Under the pieces are notes generated by a model. It was given only the letters and a program-made list of their open reading frames with translations. It made no database searches and was not told the origin of the DNA. This document shows positions 1-12,957 of a DNA stretch of 64,000 nucleotides, piece by piece (the stretch's first letter is position 1; every line of letters starts with the position of its first letter). A program made the translations under genes and the position numbers. The DNA lies in assembly GCA_026874595.1 (NCBI GenBank), contig CM049313.1, positions 13,761,508-13,825,507 on the forward strand, in the 5' to 3' direction. The DNA is from Sipunculus nudus (taxonomy: Eukaryota; Annelida; Sipuncula; Golfingiida; Sipunculidae).

Positions 1-1480
1 TATATATATATCTGCAAATGTAGAGAGAAATTACCAACATTCTCTGTGTATAAAAGTTATGTCACACAGATTTATAAAATGGAAAAACAAATTGCGAGTG
101 CGAAGGGTAAAATAGAGAAACATAAACAAAAGTGGAAGAACTATCAAAACATACATATTGAAAACGAATAAAACAACATAAAGATAAAAACTCATTTAAC
201 CCACATTTTGAATTAGAACAACAGTTTTATCTCTGTTATGTACCTATGTTATTTGTATCTGTTTTGTATGTATGACTTTCAATTGTCTTTGTCTACATTT
301 TGTCTTTATGTACAATGTACCTTATTGTTTGTACTATTTGTTTGGAATAAAAAAAAAAAGGAAAAAAAAAAAAAAAAGGAACTATTCCAACAGCTTGCTT
401 GAAACCTGTCAGTCTCCAAAGGAACACCACAAAGGGCAAATATAAGATCAAAATATATAGCAAAAATCAAGGAAATACATGCAAGAATTATTGAGAAACA
501 GGTGCTTCTGTATGAAATTTTATTCAATACAAGCCAACTGTACTGCACTTTTATAAATGATGGTAATATTTAATCAGAAATATTTGACCCAATCCTTTAC
601 AAGATTACATAAATATACATCCAACTGCATTCACTTTAACTGTTCTTGAGATAATATGATCAAAAGGAATTAAAAGATGGTTGCCTGGTGGCCATATTGG
701 ACTTCTGACAAGTCTGAAATCAGACAACAAACATTCGCTAAATCGGACCAAACATTAAAGAAAAATTACTGAAACTTCACTGAAGAAAGAATTTCTAAGG
801 TGGCTAACTGGCAGACATAATGGATTTCTGACAAGTATGCCATTTGATATCCCACATTCTCCAATAAGAGACCAAACTTGGGGCAAATTATCCAGTAATG
901 AATGCCCAAAATAATTCAAAAGGCATGTCCAGGCCCTCATATCAGATTTATAGATATGCTATTGTAAAAAGTGTAAGTCCAATATTTTTTATTATCACTC
1001 TGCTTTTAAATGGGGTCATCAGGGTAGGTAAACTGCCAAACCTGAAAGAAAAGAAATGCAGAAAGCATGACTAAGAGTCTTGAAATAAAACAAAAAGCCA
1101 TCTTAAATCAAGGTACACATCCACATATTATGAGAACAAACACTTGCTTTTATATGTGGTGATATATATTAAAATATTCAGTTTATTGCTAGGATTCCAT
1201 AAAATAAACTGCAAAATGTTCCCATAATCTTATAAATCAGTAGCTAAACCTTAATACTAAACTCTTATAGTCTTAATGCCTGGCTGAAGCATTCCGACAA
1301 CAGTGTTTTTGTTATGGTGTAACCAGGTACTTATCACTGAGCCTTATCACTTAATAGGCTGATACAAAAGGGAGTCATATGTCACCAGTGTCACTCACAA
1401 TTACAGCCACACAGGGAGATAGATGTACCAGCTGGAGTGGGATGGTTATATTTACAAGAAAAATAGAGATGGTCTATAAA
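1..1480. other. AT-rich sequence, no gene seen
   Basis: No open frame here looks like a gene. The segment opens with a TA microsatellite tail and has an A-rich run at about 349-378. The short open frames are low-complexity or phenylalanine-rich readings of that run. Confidence 0.6.
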
Positions 1481-2350
1481 ATAAGTAATTGTGAACATCC
1501 CTGACCTATGACCTTGGCCTTTTGCCCACATATCAACTGGATTCTTTCTAAATGATGGGTAACTACTAACTACTTAAATCTGGTGTAATTACTTGGCAAC
1601 CAATGGGTGAATAACTTTGACCTGCAACCTTTAACCTGCTGACCAGCTGACCCCGAAATCAATAAGTTATTTATTCAAGCAAAAAGACCCATAAATATGA
1701 AGTTTGAGTCAAACTGAGTGATGCATAGATGTGGCATATGTGAAAGACTGAAGGTTTAGGTTGAACAGTTACACTTGAAATATGCTCACAAGCATTTAGA
1801 ACAATTAAATATTGTGACCTTGACCTTTGACAATTTGACCTCAACATCAATAGGCTTCTTCCCTTATTGATAGATAAGCCATATATGACAGATGGAAGGT
1901 ACAGATTGAAGTTTGCCTGAAAATGACTCCACGCAAGAAGTGGGTGCTGTGAACTTGACCTTTGACCTCAAAATCAACAGGTCTTTTCCCCTGTTGGCAG
2001 AGAAGCGATATCAGTGCTGGAAGGTTTGGAATGAAAAGTCTAGCTTGAAATGTGTCCACAACCTTTTCAAAGAAGTGGATTCTGTGACCCTGACCTTTGA
2101 CCTTGTGACCTCAAAATCTATAGGATTCTTCTCCAACTTAGTAGGTGAGCTATATGTGAAAGATCAAAGAATTGGGATGAAAGGGTTGGCTTAAAATGCA
2201 TCCACAGGCTTTTCAAAGAAGAGGCTCTAGTGACCTTGACCTTTGAACCTCAAAAAAATTATGGTTCTTCCCCTGTTGGTAGGTGAGCTGTATGTGAAAG
2301 ATGAAAGGTTTGGGATGAAAATTTTGTCAAAAAGAGTTATTTCTGGGGGT
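1480..2350. repeat. Diverged tandem repeat, unit about 130-140 bp, about 6 copies
   Basis: The phrase TGACCTTGACCTTTGACCT, followed by CTCAAAATCAATAGG-like text and then a GTGAGCTATATGTGAAAGAT-like block, recurs near 1500, 1615, 1812, 1950, 2088 and 2230. The last three or four copies are closest to one another, the first two more decayed. Open frames across the array are repeat translations and not genes. TGACCT is also the nuclear-receptor half-site, but here it is part of a repeat unit and no regulatory role can be claimed. Confidence 0.75.
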
Positions 2351-2580
2351 GCAAACACACCCCATAACATCGAGAATATAGGTCGCAGTGACCTAATTTC
2401 AGGTTTGCAAGGAGATCTTTTTATAACCTCTAAGACTGCATAGGGTTTATGGCCCTAGCCCCTACGGTTACGATTTGTGCCCTGCTAATGGACGGCCGGC
2501 CGGACGGACAGACGGAAGGACGACGGACAAAGACCCATCGCTATAGCCCAGCATGACTGAAAGTCAGCTGAGCTAAAAAA
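2350..2580 (-). repeat. Dispersed repeat family X, end fragment
   Basis: This block reads, in reverse complement, like the copies at 31500-32040 and in PTAR1 intron 3 (for example the reverse complement of ACAGGGCACAAATCGTAACC at about 2463-2482). It ends in a GGCCGGCCGGACGGACAGAC-like run and then GACTGAAAGTCAGCTGAGCT. It marks the left side of the 28-bp minisatellite region. Confidence 0.6.
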
Positions 2581-2859
2581 TAAGCTCCATCTCATAAGGC
2601 TTTGACATGTGACTAATTTTTTCATAAAATTTGGCGCTGATAGCTCGACGGTTTTAGAGACGTAAGGACGATAGACGACGGTTTACGGATGACGCTACGC
2701 CATCGAGTAATCTGGCTGGTTTGCTAAAATTTGATAAATCGGGGGTTCTATGTCATCATAAAGTTGGGACGGTTGATAAAAGTTATACAACCAAAACTAG
2801 AGGTACCATTAGAGTTGGAAATGTGAGAGCCCAATCACAAACCATCAGACATAATAGCC

Positions 2860-5800
2860 TCCACATAAACCATCAGAGAAGACATCTGCCTCATAAACCA
2901 TCAGACATGACAGCTCCCCCATAAACATAAAGAGACAAGACAGCTCCCTCATAAACCTTCAGACAAGACAGCTCCCTCATAAACCATTAGACATGGCAGC
3001 CCCCCCCCCCCCCCATAAATTTTCAGACATTACAGCTTCCTTATAAACTATCTGTCATGATAGCCCCCTCATAAACCATTTGATATGATAGTAACCTCAA
3101 AATATCAGACATGACAGCTCCCTCATAAACCGTCAGACATGACAGCTCCTCAAAAAAACATTAGACATGACAGCCCCCTCATAAACCATAAGACATTACA
3201 GTAACCTCATAAACCATCAGACATGACAGCTTTCTTATAAACTATCTTACATGACAGCTCCCTCATAAACCATCAGACATGACAGCTCCCTCATAAACCA
3301 TTAGACATGACAGCTCCCCCATAAACAATTAGACATGACAGTAACCTCATAAAATATCAGACATGACAGATCCCTCATAAACCATCAGACATGACAGCTC
3401 CTCAAAAAAACATTAGACATGACAGCCCCCTCATAAACCAACAGACATGACAGCTCCCTCATTAACCATAAGACAAGACAGCTCCCTTCTAAACCATCAG
3501 ACATGACAGCTCTCTCATAAACAATCAAGACACGACAGCTCCCTCATAAACCATTAGACATGACAGCTCCCTCATAACCATTAGACATGACAACTCCCTC
3601 AAGAACCATCAGACAAGACAGCTTCCTCATAAACCATTAGACATGACAATAACCTCATAAACCATCAGACATGACAGCTCCATCATAAACCATCAGACAT
3701 GACAACTCCCTCATAAACCATCAGACATGACAGCTCCCTCATAAACCATCAGACGTGACAGCTCCCTCATAAACCATCAGACAAGACAGCTCCCTCATAA
3801 ACCAGCAGACATGACAGCTCCCACATAAACCATCAGAGAAGACATCTGCCTCATAAACCATCAGACATGACAGCTCCCCCATAAACATAAAGAGACAAGA
3901 CAGCTCCCTCATAAACCTTCAGACAAGACAGCTCCCTCATAAACCATTAGACATGACAGCTCCATCATGAACCATCAGACAAGACAGCTACCTCATAAAT
4001 CATTAGACATGACAATAACCTCATAAACCATCAGACATGACAGCTCCCTCATAAACCATCAGACATGACAACTCCCTCATAAACCATCAGACATGACAGC
4101 TCCCTCATAAACCATCAGACAAGACAGCTCCCTCATAAACCATCAGAGAAGACAGCTCCCTCATAAACCAGCAGACATGACAGCTCCCTCATAAACCATC
4201 ACACAAGACATCCCTCCAATAAACCATCAGACATGACAACTCCTCCAATAAACCATCAGACATGACAACTCCCTCATAAACCATCAGACATGACAGCTCC
4301 CTCATTAACCATCAGACATGACAGCCCCCTCATAAACCATCAGACATGACAGATCCCTCATAAACCATCAGACATGACAGCTCCCTCATAAACCATCAGA
4401 CATGACAGCTCCCCCATAAACCATCAGACATGACAGCTCCCTCATAAACCATTAGACATGACAGCTCCCTCATGAACCATCAGACAAGACAGCTCCCTCA
4501 TAAACCATTAGACATGACAATAACCTCATAAACCATCAGACATGACAGCTCCCTCATAAACCATCAGACATGACAGCTCCCTCATCAACCATCAGACATG
4601 ACAGCCCCCTCATAAATCATCAGACATCCCTCCAATAAACCATCAGACATGACAACTCCCTCATAAACCATCAGACATGACAGCTCCCTCATAAACCATC
4701 AGACAAGACAGCCCCCTCATAAACCATTAGACATGACAGCTCCCTTATAAACCAAGAGAGAAGGCATCCCTCCCATAAACCATTAGACATGACAGCTCCA
4801 TCATAAACCAAGTGACAAGACATCCCTCCCATAAACCATCAGACATGACAACTCCCTCATAAACCATCAGACATGACAGCTCCCTCATAAACCATCAGAC
4901 ATGACAGCTCCCTCATAAACCATTAGACATGACAGCTCCATCATGAACCATCAGACAAGACAGCTACCTCATAAATCATTAGACATGACAATAACCTCAT
5001 AAACCATCAGACATGACAGCTCCCTCATAAACCATCAGACATGACAACTCCCTCATAAACCATCAGACATGACAGCTCCCTCATAAACCATCAGACAAGA
5101 CAGCTCCCTCATAAACCATCAGAGAAGACAGCTCCCTCATAAACCAGCAGACATGACAGCTCCCTCATAAACCATCACACAAGACATCCCTCCAATAAAC
5201 CATCAGACATGACAACTCCCTCATAAACCATCAGACATGACAGCTCCCTCATTAACCATCAGACATGACAGCCCCCTCATAAACCATCAGACATGACAGA
5301 TCCCTCATAAACCATCAGACATGACAGCTCCCTCATAAACCATCAGACATGACAGCTCCCCCATAAACCATCAGACATGACAGCTCCCTCATAAACCATT
5401 AGACATGACAGCTCCCTCATGAACCATCAGACAAGACAGCTCCCTCATAAACCATTAGACATGACAATAACCTCATAAACCATCAGACATGACAGCTCCC
5501 TCATAAACCATCAGACATGACAGCTCCCTCATCAACCATCAGACATGACAGCCCCCTCATAAATCATCAGACATCCCTCCAATAAACCATCAGACATGAC
5601 AACTCCCTCATAAACCATCAGACATGACAGCTCCCTCATAAACCATCAGACATGACAGCCCCCTCATAAACCATTAGACATGACAGCTCCCTTATAAACC
5701 AAGAGAGAAGGCATCCCTCCCATAAACCATTAGACATGACAGCTCCATCATAAACCAAGTGACAAGACATCCCTCCCATAAACCATCAGACATGACAGCG

Positions 5801-6020
5801 CCCTCTTAAACCATCAGACATGACAACTCCCTCATAAACCATCAGACATGTCATCTGCCTCATAAACCATCAGACATAACAGCTCCCTCATAAACCAAGT
5901 GACAAGACATCCTTCCCATAAACCATCAGACATGACAGCTCCCTCATAAACCATCAGACATGGTAGCCCCCTCATAAACAATCAGACATAACAGCTACCT
6001 CATAAACCATCAGACTATGT
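2860..6020. repeat. 28-bp minisatellite, about 110 copies, with higher-order units
   Basis: The unit contains CCATCAGACATGACAG followed by CTCCCTCATAAA and is 28 bp long. It repeats almost without break. Variant units (GACAAGACAG, ATTAGACATG, CAATAACCTC, CATCCCTCCA) recur in the same order, showing larger duplicated blocks: 2880-2990 recurs 960 bp on at 3840, and 3961-4700 recurs at 4937-5650 with a shift of 976 bp falling to 947 bp after a 29-bp deletion. Because 28 is not a multiple of 3 the reading frame cycles, and no long open frame exists. Similar 45-bp segments flank it at 2529-2570 and 6022-6064. Confidence 0.95.
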
Positions 6021-6060
6021 ACAAAGAGCCATTGATACAGCTCAGCATGACTGAAAGTCA

Positions 6061-7235
6061 GCTAAACACAAAGTGAAGAAAAAAGTAATGTGAATTATGT
6101 GAAAGGTTCTTTTTGCCTTTTATGTAAGGAGCAAAACTACAAAGAGATCTACAGGGTAAAACAAGAATTTATTGTATACTGCAATGTGGTGAGTACAAGG
6201 TGATGTTCCAGTGAGTAACCCAGTTTGACTGTCCTACACAAATAGAGCATGAGGTATCAGAGAATTAAAAGAAAAGTCTTGAGTATCACAATACTGAGCA
6301 GTAAACAGTCTTTACCGACATATTCTTGGAATTAACAAAATTTACAGGGATATGATTGTCCTACATGTACTTTTCATATACAATTTACAAATTATATGAT
6401 ATAAATTTGTAGTTTTAACAAATATACCTACAAGTGACAAGAAATTTTAAGAATTTAACCAGAAAGCTGGCACATATTTTTACCTCAATTTATACCAAAA
6501 TGGGAGCAAGCTTTGTAAATTTTACGGATTATTGTTTAGTCTCTAGCTAAATATAAGCCACAGTCATGGATCTATTTGTAAATGGTTTGATATAAATATA
6601 TTCATACACAAAGCATACTAAAAATTACATATAAAGATAAACTTGTAAATACAAGAAGTAGCCATGGTAAACATGAATAAACATTGCATGTAGCCTTCAG
6701 GTTTTCAGAACAGCACACCTGGACATAATATTGTACAGATTACACTTAAAAATCACAGCATAATAAAGATCATTTATCACATTATTCATTTATCATGTCC
6801 CCTGCCATATGAATATTCATGAGGCAAAGCATTTGTGCATAACAGACAGGACGACACTGATATAGAGATAATATACACAAAGCATCTGCATGGCTCACAA
6901 ACTCAAGGGAATACCTTGTGTATAGAGTTTGGTCTTTACTGATACCTGAAAAGGAATAAGTGTACACAAACACGACCAGATCTGAAGGGGTGTAGAAAAT
7001 ACTAAATAAACCATAAACTGCTGAATGTATGAGTCTCTTGTTAAATACTGAATTCACCTTTTTCATCAACTTAGTGATTCTTTGATCAACACCCTGGATC
7101 TATCACAACATAAAGATACCATTACTTCTTACATACATATGTAAAACAATAAGAATTCTTATCCTGTGACATATTTTGGTGAAGCTTTCAACAAAAACAA
7201 ATACAAATAAACATAAGAGTAAACCTGAGTAATTC
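6061..7235. other. AT-rich flank downstream of glutaredoxin, no gene seen
   Basis: This stretch lies 3' of the glutaredoxin gene on the minus strand and may include its 3' untranslated region. Several TTTATT hexamers (AATAAA on the minus strand) are present, but none stands out as the polyadenylation site. A 95-codon minus-strand open frame at 6782-7069 has no recognisable domain and AT-biased composition, so it was not called. Confidence 0.5.
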
Positions 7236-7490
7236 ATGTTCAGTGTTACAGTACAAAATCTGGTCTATGGCTAGGTTAACATTAGATACTGTTGAAAAGC
7301 TCAATTTTGGTTCAGATTAATAAAAAAAAACATATACTGTATCACAAGACCTAGTGGTCACAGTAATTTAGTGTTACTGTACAAAATCTGGTCTATGACT
7401 GAGTTTAACATTGCTGTTGAAAAAGCTCAATTTTGGTTCAGGTTTAAAATACAAAAAAGGGTATCACAAGGTGTATTTGTCACTGTAATT
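7236..7490. repeat. Tandem duplication, about 128 bp x 2
   Basis: Sequence containing GTACAAAATCTGGTCTATG, a short spacer and GAAAAGCTCAATTTTGGTTC occurs at about 7250-7315 and again at 7378-7443, followed in both by a run ending TATCACAAG. It lies in the probable 3' untranslated region or flank of glutaredoxin. Confidence 0.75.
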
Positions 7491-7789
7491 GTTAATACAA
7501 TGTATTTTATTGCATTACCATAACATTCATCAACTATCAGCATTAAAAATCACATATTTTACCTATTGAATACAATTATATAGACCTCTTGATTACACAT
7601 TAACCTCTATGATATATTTTATTTCTTAAGCTTAACATTTTAATACATCACTACCTTTGGCATTAATATTTTTTTGGGATGGGAAAGAATATATAAATTT
7701 CAACAACTAGAATCAATGTCAGTAAACGTTAGTTGGTCTCAGAACTTCATCAAGAAGTCTATCACAATGCTGTGGGTGTAAAGTGATGG

Positions 7790-9552
7790 TTATTTGCCGA
7801 GCAACTTCTTCAGTTGACCACTCTTGTGCAAGGAGGTGGTCTCGTCACCCCCACCGATGCACTTCCCCTGGATGAACACACGGGGAACCTGGAAAAATAA
7901 AGTGAAAAATAGTTAAAGTATAATGTCCAAAGTCATTATTAAATAAATTATTGTGGAAAAACATGCAGACATGGGTTTGGGTACAAACTGGAAAATATAA
8001 TTTTTAAACTAAATATAGGTTTTAGATTTTACATTCAATATATTTTTATTTTGTGGGGGGGATTTTAATGGAGCATGTTAACTTGTTAAGAATACATTCT
8101 TCGTTCTTGATTATCAAAAAAATATAAATAACACTGCCTCTTCTCATTTGCTATACCTCCTTTGTCTTCCTGCAGATGCCCCTACCCTTATTTTACCTAT
8201 TCTGACATGATCTAGCAGTGAATATCGCCTTAATGTCGAGTGGATTGGGAAACTAACCAAAAAATCTCTAGATCAGGAGCCCACACACTGAGCCGTAAAG
8301 ACAAGATATCAGTGGAGGTGATTTCTGTTCAATTAGAGCTTCCAGTGAAGTGCCATCAATCAAGGAAACTGGGAACCATTTTTTTATGGCAGACCTTCCT
8401 GCGACCTTCGGTCGCACGAAGAGGGCACCTTCCTGCGACCCCCCTCACGTGACCTGGTATATGCTTGAATGGTTGCTTCGTGCGACCTGTGTTGGCAATG
8501 CGCACGAAGCCAGGCCTCACAGGCGGCTGCGGTACTCACCTGATATGTGATAGATTGAAAGAAAATGTTAACCTAATTTGCGTTGTGTGTGGTATACGTT
8601 GTGCATTTCTTTCTCAGTTATTAACAAACCATCCCTATGTGATAATTATATTTTCATTACAGCACTCTCACACATATTTTTTCATTGCAACAGTACAAGG
8701 TTATCAAAGACGCCATAAAACTCTGATGTTGATTGACACGACTCAATGGTGTCGGTATTTACTTAACAGTAGCATGGTTGCAAAAACAAAAAGGCATGCT
8801 AAACAAACGTGTAAGAACAAACAAAGGCTTCATAATTGAAGGAACAGAAAATAATGGTGTCAGTGCTTAATTAACGCTAAGCAAAACCTTAAGTGATTAC
8901 ACGGTGGACTGAGTCTTTACTATAAGTATCTGATAAGTATCGGTCATATCACGTGACACCGTAGGCTCAGGCCTGGCAGGAAAATTCCGGGAAAATTGCA
9001 CATGTTACATCAGATGTTATACGGGGTCGCACGAAGCACGCCGTTTTTTTATTTGAACAGCTGAATTTTGCTTCAAGTGTTGGCTGCCACTCCCACAGCA
9101 CCACTCGGGCAGGGAACCTGGGACACCTCCTCCTCTATTATGTAAAACTCCAGGTATGAGGAACATGAATTCGGGAATTTCTCAAGAAAATACATAAATT
9201 TATCGGCCTTTGTTAGGAAACAATAATTGATGCGACACCAGTTTTGAACGAGAGGACATGAAGGCCGAGCACTTGACAAATGCCCTTTGAATTTATATTT
9301 CTCTTACATGTTAATGTTGTAAATATTACTGTAACGTACAGATCTATAGCCGGTCAGACTCTTCAGGTAGTCCTGTATCTGATCACAGTCGCCGCGGTTC
9401 TCCATCTCAAGAACCTCATACTCCTCCGGGGACAAGTTGTACTCGGCCAGAACTTTCTTCGCTTTGGTACAGTAAGGACAGTAGGACTTAGAAAACACCA
9501 TCACACGTTTCCCTGCGATCTTGGCGTCAACCATGGCTTTAACGTCACCCAT
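7790..9552 (-). CDS. GLRX: Dithiol glutaredoxin (CPYC class), two coding exons
   Basis: The product is a small thiol-disulfide oxidoreductase that uses glutathione to reduce protein disulfides and mixed disulfides. Coding exons are 9340-9552 and 7790-7888. The intron, 7889-9339, has donor GTACGT and an acceptor preceded by TTTTTCC, and joins in phase 0. The 103-residue protein is a normal length for a single-domain glutaredoxin. Seen directly: active site C25-P-Y-C28 after K22-S-Y, the cis-proline turn S71-V-P73, and the glutathione-binding end C81-I-G-G-G-D86. I chose the ATG at 9552 (context CAAAATGG); an in-frame GTG upstream is not a credible animal start. No mitochondrial presequence is visible, so cytosolic location is likely. 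Paralogue assignment (GLRX versus GLRX2) is not certain. A transposon starts about 100 bp upstream of the ATG. Confidence 0.93.
8399..9037. repeat. Inverted repeats in the glutaredoxin intron
   Basis: GGTCGCACGAAG at about 8410 and 9026 faces CTTCGTGCGACC at about 8475. The 8475-9037 pair could be the ends of a small element of about 560 bp; the 8399-8416 stretch is itself a hairpin (TGCGACC, TTC, GGTCGCA). No clear target duplication was found. A 124-codon open frame across it (8465-8839) shows no domain and is not called. Confidence 0.45.
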
Positions 9553-9724
9553 TTTGCTGGAGTCTTGGTGTATGGACACTTCTAGGGTCAGTTAACAGAG
9601 TGAAAATGTCGAGTCACCACTGTCACAGTTAGCTTATGACCAGATGTTTGAGGGAATGCCTAAAACGCGTGCACGCAGTTTCGACTGCCTTGGCAAGTGC
9701 CTAAAGCGGTACCTGGAGATCTCG

Positions 9725-9880
9725 GACCTTTTACAACTCGGCCCACACGAAGTCGGACCACTTCAGATCGGACCATTACAATCTCGGACCACTTGGCCGA
9801 CGATCTCGGACCACTTTGTATCTGGCCACTACGATCTCGGACCACTTTGCGATCGGGAACTACGATCTCAGACCAAAGTA
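9725..9880. repeat. Subterminal repeats, ATCTCGGACCAC-type, left copy
   Basis: A degenerate unit near ACGATCTCGGACCACTT recurs about eight times at 16-24 bp spacing. The inverted counterpart lies at 11090-11240 (GTGGTCCGAGAT units). Repeated subterminal motifs of this sort often bind the transposase in DNA transposons; that role is inferred here. Open frames over it are repeat translations. Confidence 0.75.
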
Positions 9881-10269
9881 ACATACATGTCCTGGCCGCC
9901 TAAACTGTTATGAAATAACCGATGTTATGTTTATAATACACATTATTATTTCGTATGCGCGCGAGATATTAAAAATTCCATTTGGACAAGTTAAGCCTAG
10001 GACATAGCTCAGTATGTATATCCACTCAGAAAACATTTGACACACACAAGCACACACTCTTAAACTTAAACGCATGGCACTATATTCTAACTCAAAGGGA
10101 AATGACAAAGTTTATTAGAATTTATTTAATATAAACAATATTAAAAGAGGGAGGAAGTTTAGATATATACATAAAACAGAAATTCAAAAGTGGGAAATCA
10201 CACCATATTTAAACTCAAAGAACTGAAAAAGTTTATTAGAATTTCGTATATATACAATATAAAAACGAG

Positions 10270-10870
10270 ATTCAATCTTTCCCTCATTCAACCTTTCATT
10301 CATTTTGTCTATCTATCATTCAATTTTTTCATTCAAACTATCTTTCATTCAACCTTTCTTACTTTCATTCATTTTATTCCTTCATTCAATCTTTTATTTA
10401 TTTTGTCTGTGTATCATTCAATATTTCTTTCACTAATTCATTCAATCCTTCGTTCTTCATTAAAACTTTTTTTTCATTCATCCTTTCTTTCATTCATTCC
10501 TTCATTTAGTCTCATTCAAACTTTCATTCATTTTGTCTTTCATTCAATCTTTCTTTCATTCAATCTGTCTATCATTCATTCTTTCTTTCATTCATTCCTT
10601 CAATCTTTCTTTCATTTTTTTCATTAATCTTTCTTTCATTCATTCTTTCCTTCCTTCTTTCAATCTTTCATTTATTTTGTCTGTCTCTCATCCATTCTTT
10701 CATTCATTCATTTATTCATTCATTCATTTAAACTTTCTTTCATTTAATCTTTTTTTTCGTTCATTCTTTCTTTCATTCATTCATTCATTCAATCTTTCTC
10801 TCATTCAACCTTTCATTCATTCTTTCATTCATTTAATCTTACATTCATTCTGTCTTTCATCCATTCTTTA
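10270..10870. repeat. CATTCATTC / CTTTC low-complexity tract
   Basis: About 600 bp of irregular ATTC and TTTC tetranucleotides inside the 9652-13184 element. Long open frames of F, S, L, I and H residues here follow from the base pattern and are not genes. Confidence 0.9.
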
Positions 10871-11089
10871 TCACACACACTTGTATTCTTTAATACACGA
10901 TCAAATGCACAAACTTTAGAATTATTTATAAATTAGTATTAAGAAGATATGTAGCGAATGATAAATAATAGAGAGAAAGATAAAGAGAGACAGGCAACAG
11001 TTATGCGTGGAGTAGGCCTAATAATGTTTTAATAATTAGCTTAAACATCGTTTGAAGACGGAACATACACATTTGACAACGACATCATG

Positions 11090-11320
11090 AGTCTGATCGA
11101 GGTCTGAACGGGTCCGATATAGTGGTCCGAGATGGTACGGAATGTGGTCCGAGATCGTCGACGGGGTGGTCCGAGATTGTACTTAGTGGTCCGACTTCGT
11201 GTGGGCCGAGATGTAAAAGGTCCGAGATCTCCAGAAAGCCCTAAAGCGCGTGCGGCCCGATTTGCGGACAACAACGTCTAGCCAGAAAAATAGTTATTTT
11301 TGGGGGTGTTTTGTTAATTT
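11090..11320 (-). repeat. Internal inverted copy of transposon subterminal sequence
   Basis: 11090-11240 is the reverse complement of 9700-9880, with shared text such as CACACGAAGTCGGACCAC. It is followed at once by 11245-11320 (GCGTGCGGCCCGATTTGCGG, then GGGTGTTTTGTTAAT), which matches the reversed inner right end at 13030-13110. The two together show that the element has nested or rearranged ends. Confidence 0.8.
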
Positions 11321-12750
11321 GTCTAAGGGAAATTTATATAATTTATGCGGGGAATAAAATGAAATTATGAAATTTTTACTATTAATATGAAGATTACAGC
11401 TGTACATCACAAGCATGAAGGATAGCTTGATTACTAACAAAGTTCCATGGCTTTTTATTACTTCAACGTCATGCATTAAATACTTGAAGAATAAAAGATG
11501 TAAAAACTAAAAGACAAACATTACCATTTTGAAAGCACCTGTTTATAGTTAAAAACAATGGCCCAATTTATATATCTATTAATAGTAGCCTGCTGATTTC
11601 GACAGAATATCTATATATATATTAACAATGGAATAGTTACATCAGTTAAGTACCGGTACAATAGGACAGGTACCAGTTTACATTAATTCTTAATTATCTA
11701 AATTTTGAAGTTTGGTGCCATTAAATGTTAAATGTGGATGCCAATTTTGCCAATAATCTTTATAAAGTTTCCTCACATTGTAGTTCGAATCACTAACTGA
11801 TAAACAGTCTTTGATATATTGATATCAGAGGTGTAAAGGTAATTAATTAGCCTGTCAAAACAATCACTGAAATAATAGCCAATGTAATACAGAAGCTAAG
11901 ATTTACTCAACCAGTCACAGGCAATCAAAACATCAAAGGATGTAATCATTAATTCATTCTTGCTGTATGTATTTAAAATATAAGGATTAGTCATATCGCT
12001 AAAGTGACCTGCAAAATAACTGTAATATATTGCTTAATTAAATGTAAAAACTTATATATAATATTAACTTAAACTGGGATAGTGATCTTAGATTTTACAC
12101 TTATAAAAAGTTTTAGTTATTGTGTCCATTTGAGTAAAACTTACTAACGGTATATCTGAAATGGTTTAATGTGACAGTTGTGATAACTGGTTTCTTTTTT
12201 CATGTACTTCAGAACTAAGTAGAAAAAGGTGTATTAGTCACATATGTAAACAGGGTAAAATGTAATAAAAATATATATTTCACATTCAAGTTCTTGGTTG
12301 TTACAAGGTCAATTTTTATTTTTAAAGCCATATTTATTATTCTTGAATGGCTAGTGTTTTAGTTGATTGGTATACGTGGTATATTTCTCAGTAACTGGTT
12401 TTTCATAATATATTTCACTTTGTGCTTATTTTTGCTTGTTATAACAGTAATGATATTCTGTACATATTTATTGTATCACATATTTCTGTATATGTTGTGT
12501 TTGTTGTAAATAATTATGTTGTAACCAGTATGTGGCTTCAGTTCACTTCCTCAGAATAAAGACACCCAAGAAATATTATTAGTGATAATTGTATTCTCAG
12601 TATGAATTTAATAACCAAATTCTGTCTTTTATAATCATTTAAATTAAATGACTAATAATTATAAATTCTTTCATAATTTCTTACATATGAACAGTGAAAA
12701 ATATTCATGATGAATACTGTTTATGTTAATACCTACTTAATCATATAAAT

Positions 12751-12957
12751 ATCGCTGAGTGGTAAAACGCTCGGCCTTCTCCGCTGGCAACCCGGGTTCG
12801 ATTCCTGGCGTGGCTATGAGAATGCGTTGTAGTTGCCCGTCCAAGGTCGGTGGTTTTCTCCGGGTGCTCCGGTTTCCCCGAGCGCCAACATCCGAGCCAT
12901 GGAGTGCCTCGTATTAGTTATTAACTAGTTGTACAATCCATTAAAATAAATAAAGTT
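12751..12957 (+). mobile_element. tRNA-derived SINE
   Basis: A tRNA-like head carries an A-box-like GAGTGGTAAAACGC (about 12757) and a B box GGGTTCGATTCC (12793-12804). A body follows with GGTGGTTTTCTCCGGGTGCT and CCGGTTTCCCCGAGCGCC (about 12847-12885), resembling central domains widespread in invertebrate SINEs, and then an AT-rich tail with AAATAAATAAAG. It lies inside the 9652-13184 transposon and so inserted later. A functional tRNA gene is excluded because the cloverleaf and acceptor stem are not intact. Confidence 0.8.

Noticed and set aside
1500-2250. TGACCT clusters as nuclear-receptor response elements
   Set aside because: They recur as part of a tandem repeat unit, so their number reflects duplication and not selected sites.
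2860-6020. CRISPR-like appearance of the 28-bp repeat region
   Set aside because: The repeats are directly adjacent with no spacers, and this is an animal genome. It is a minisatellite.
9553-9579. Longer glutaredoxin N-terminus starting at a GTG
   Set aside because: The upstream codon is not ATG; the ATG at 9552 has a good context and gives the usual family length.
10190-10919. Long open frames rich in F, S, I, L and H
   Set aside because: They translate a CATTC/CTTTC low-complexity tract inside a transposon.
12751-12815. tRNA gene
   Set aside because: A and B boxes are present but no intact cloverleaf or paired acceptor stem; the downstream body shows it is a SINE.
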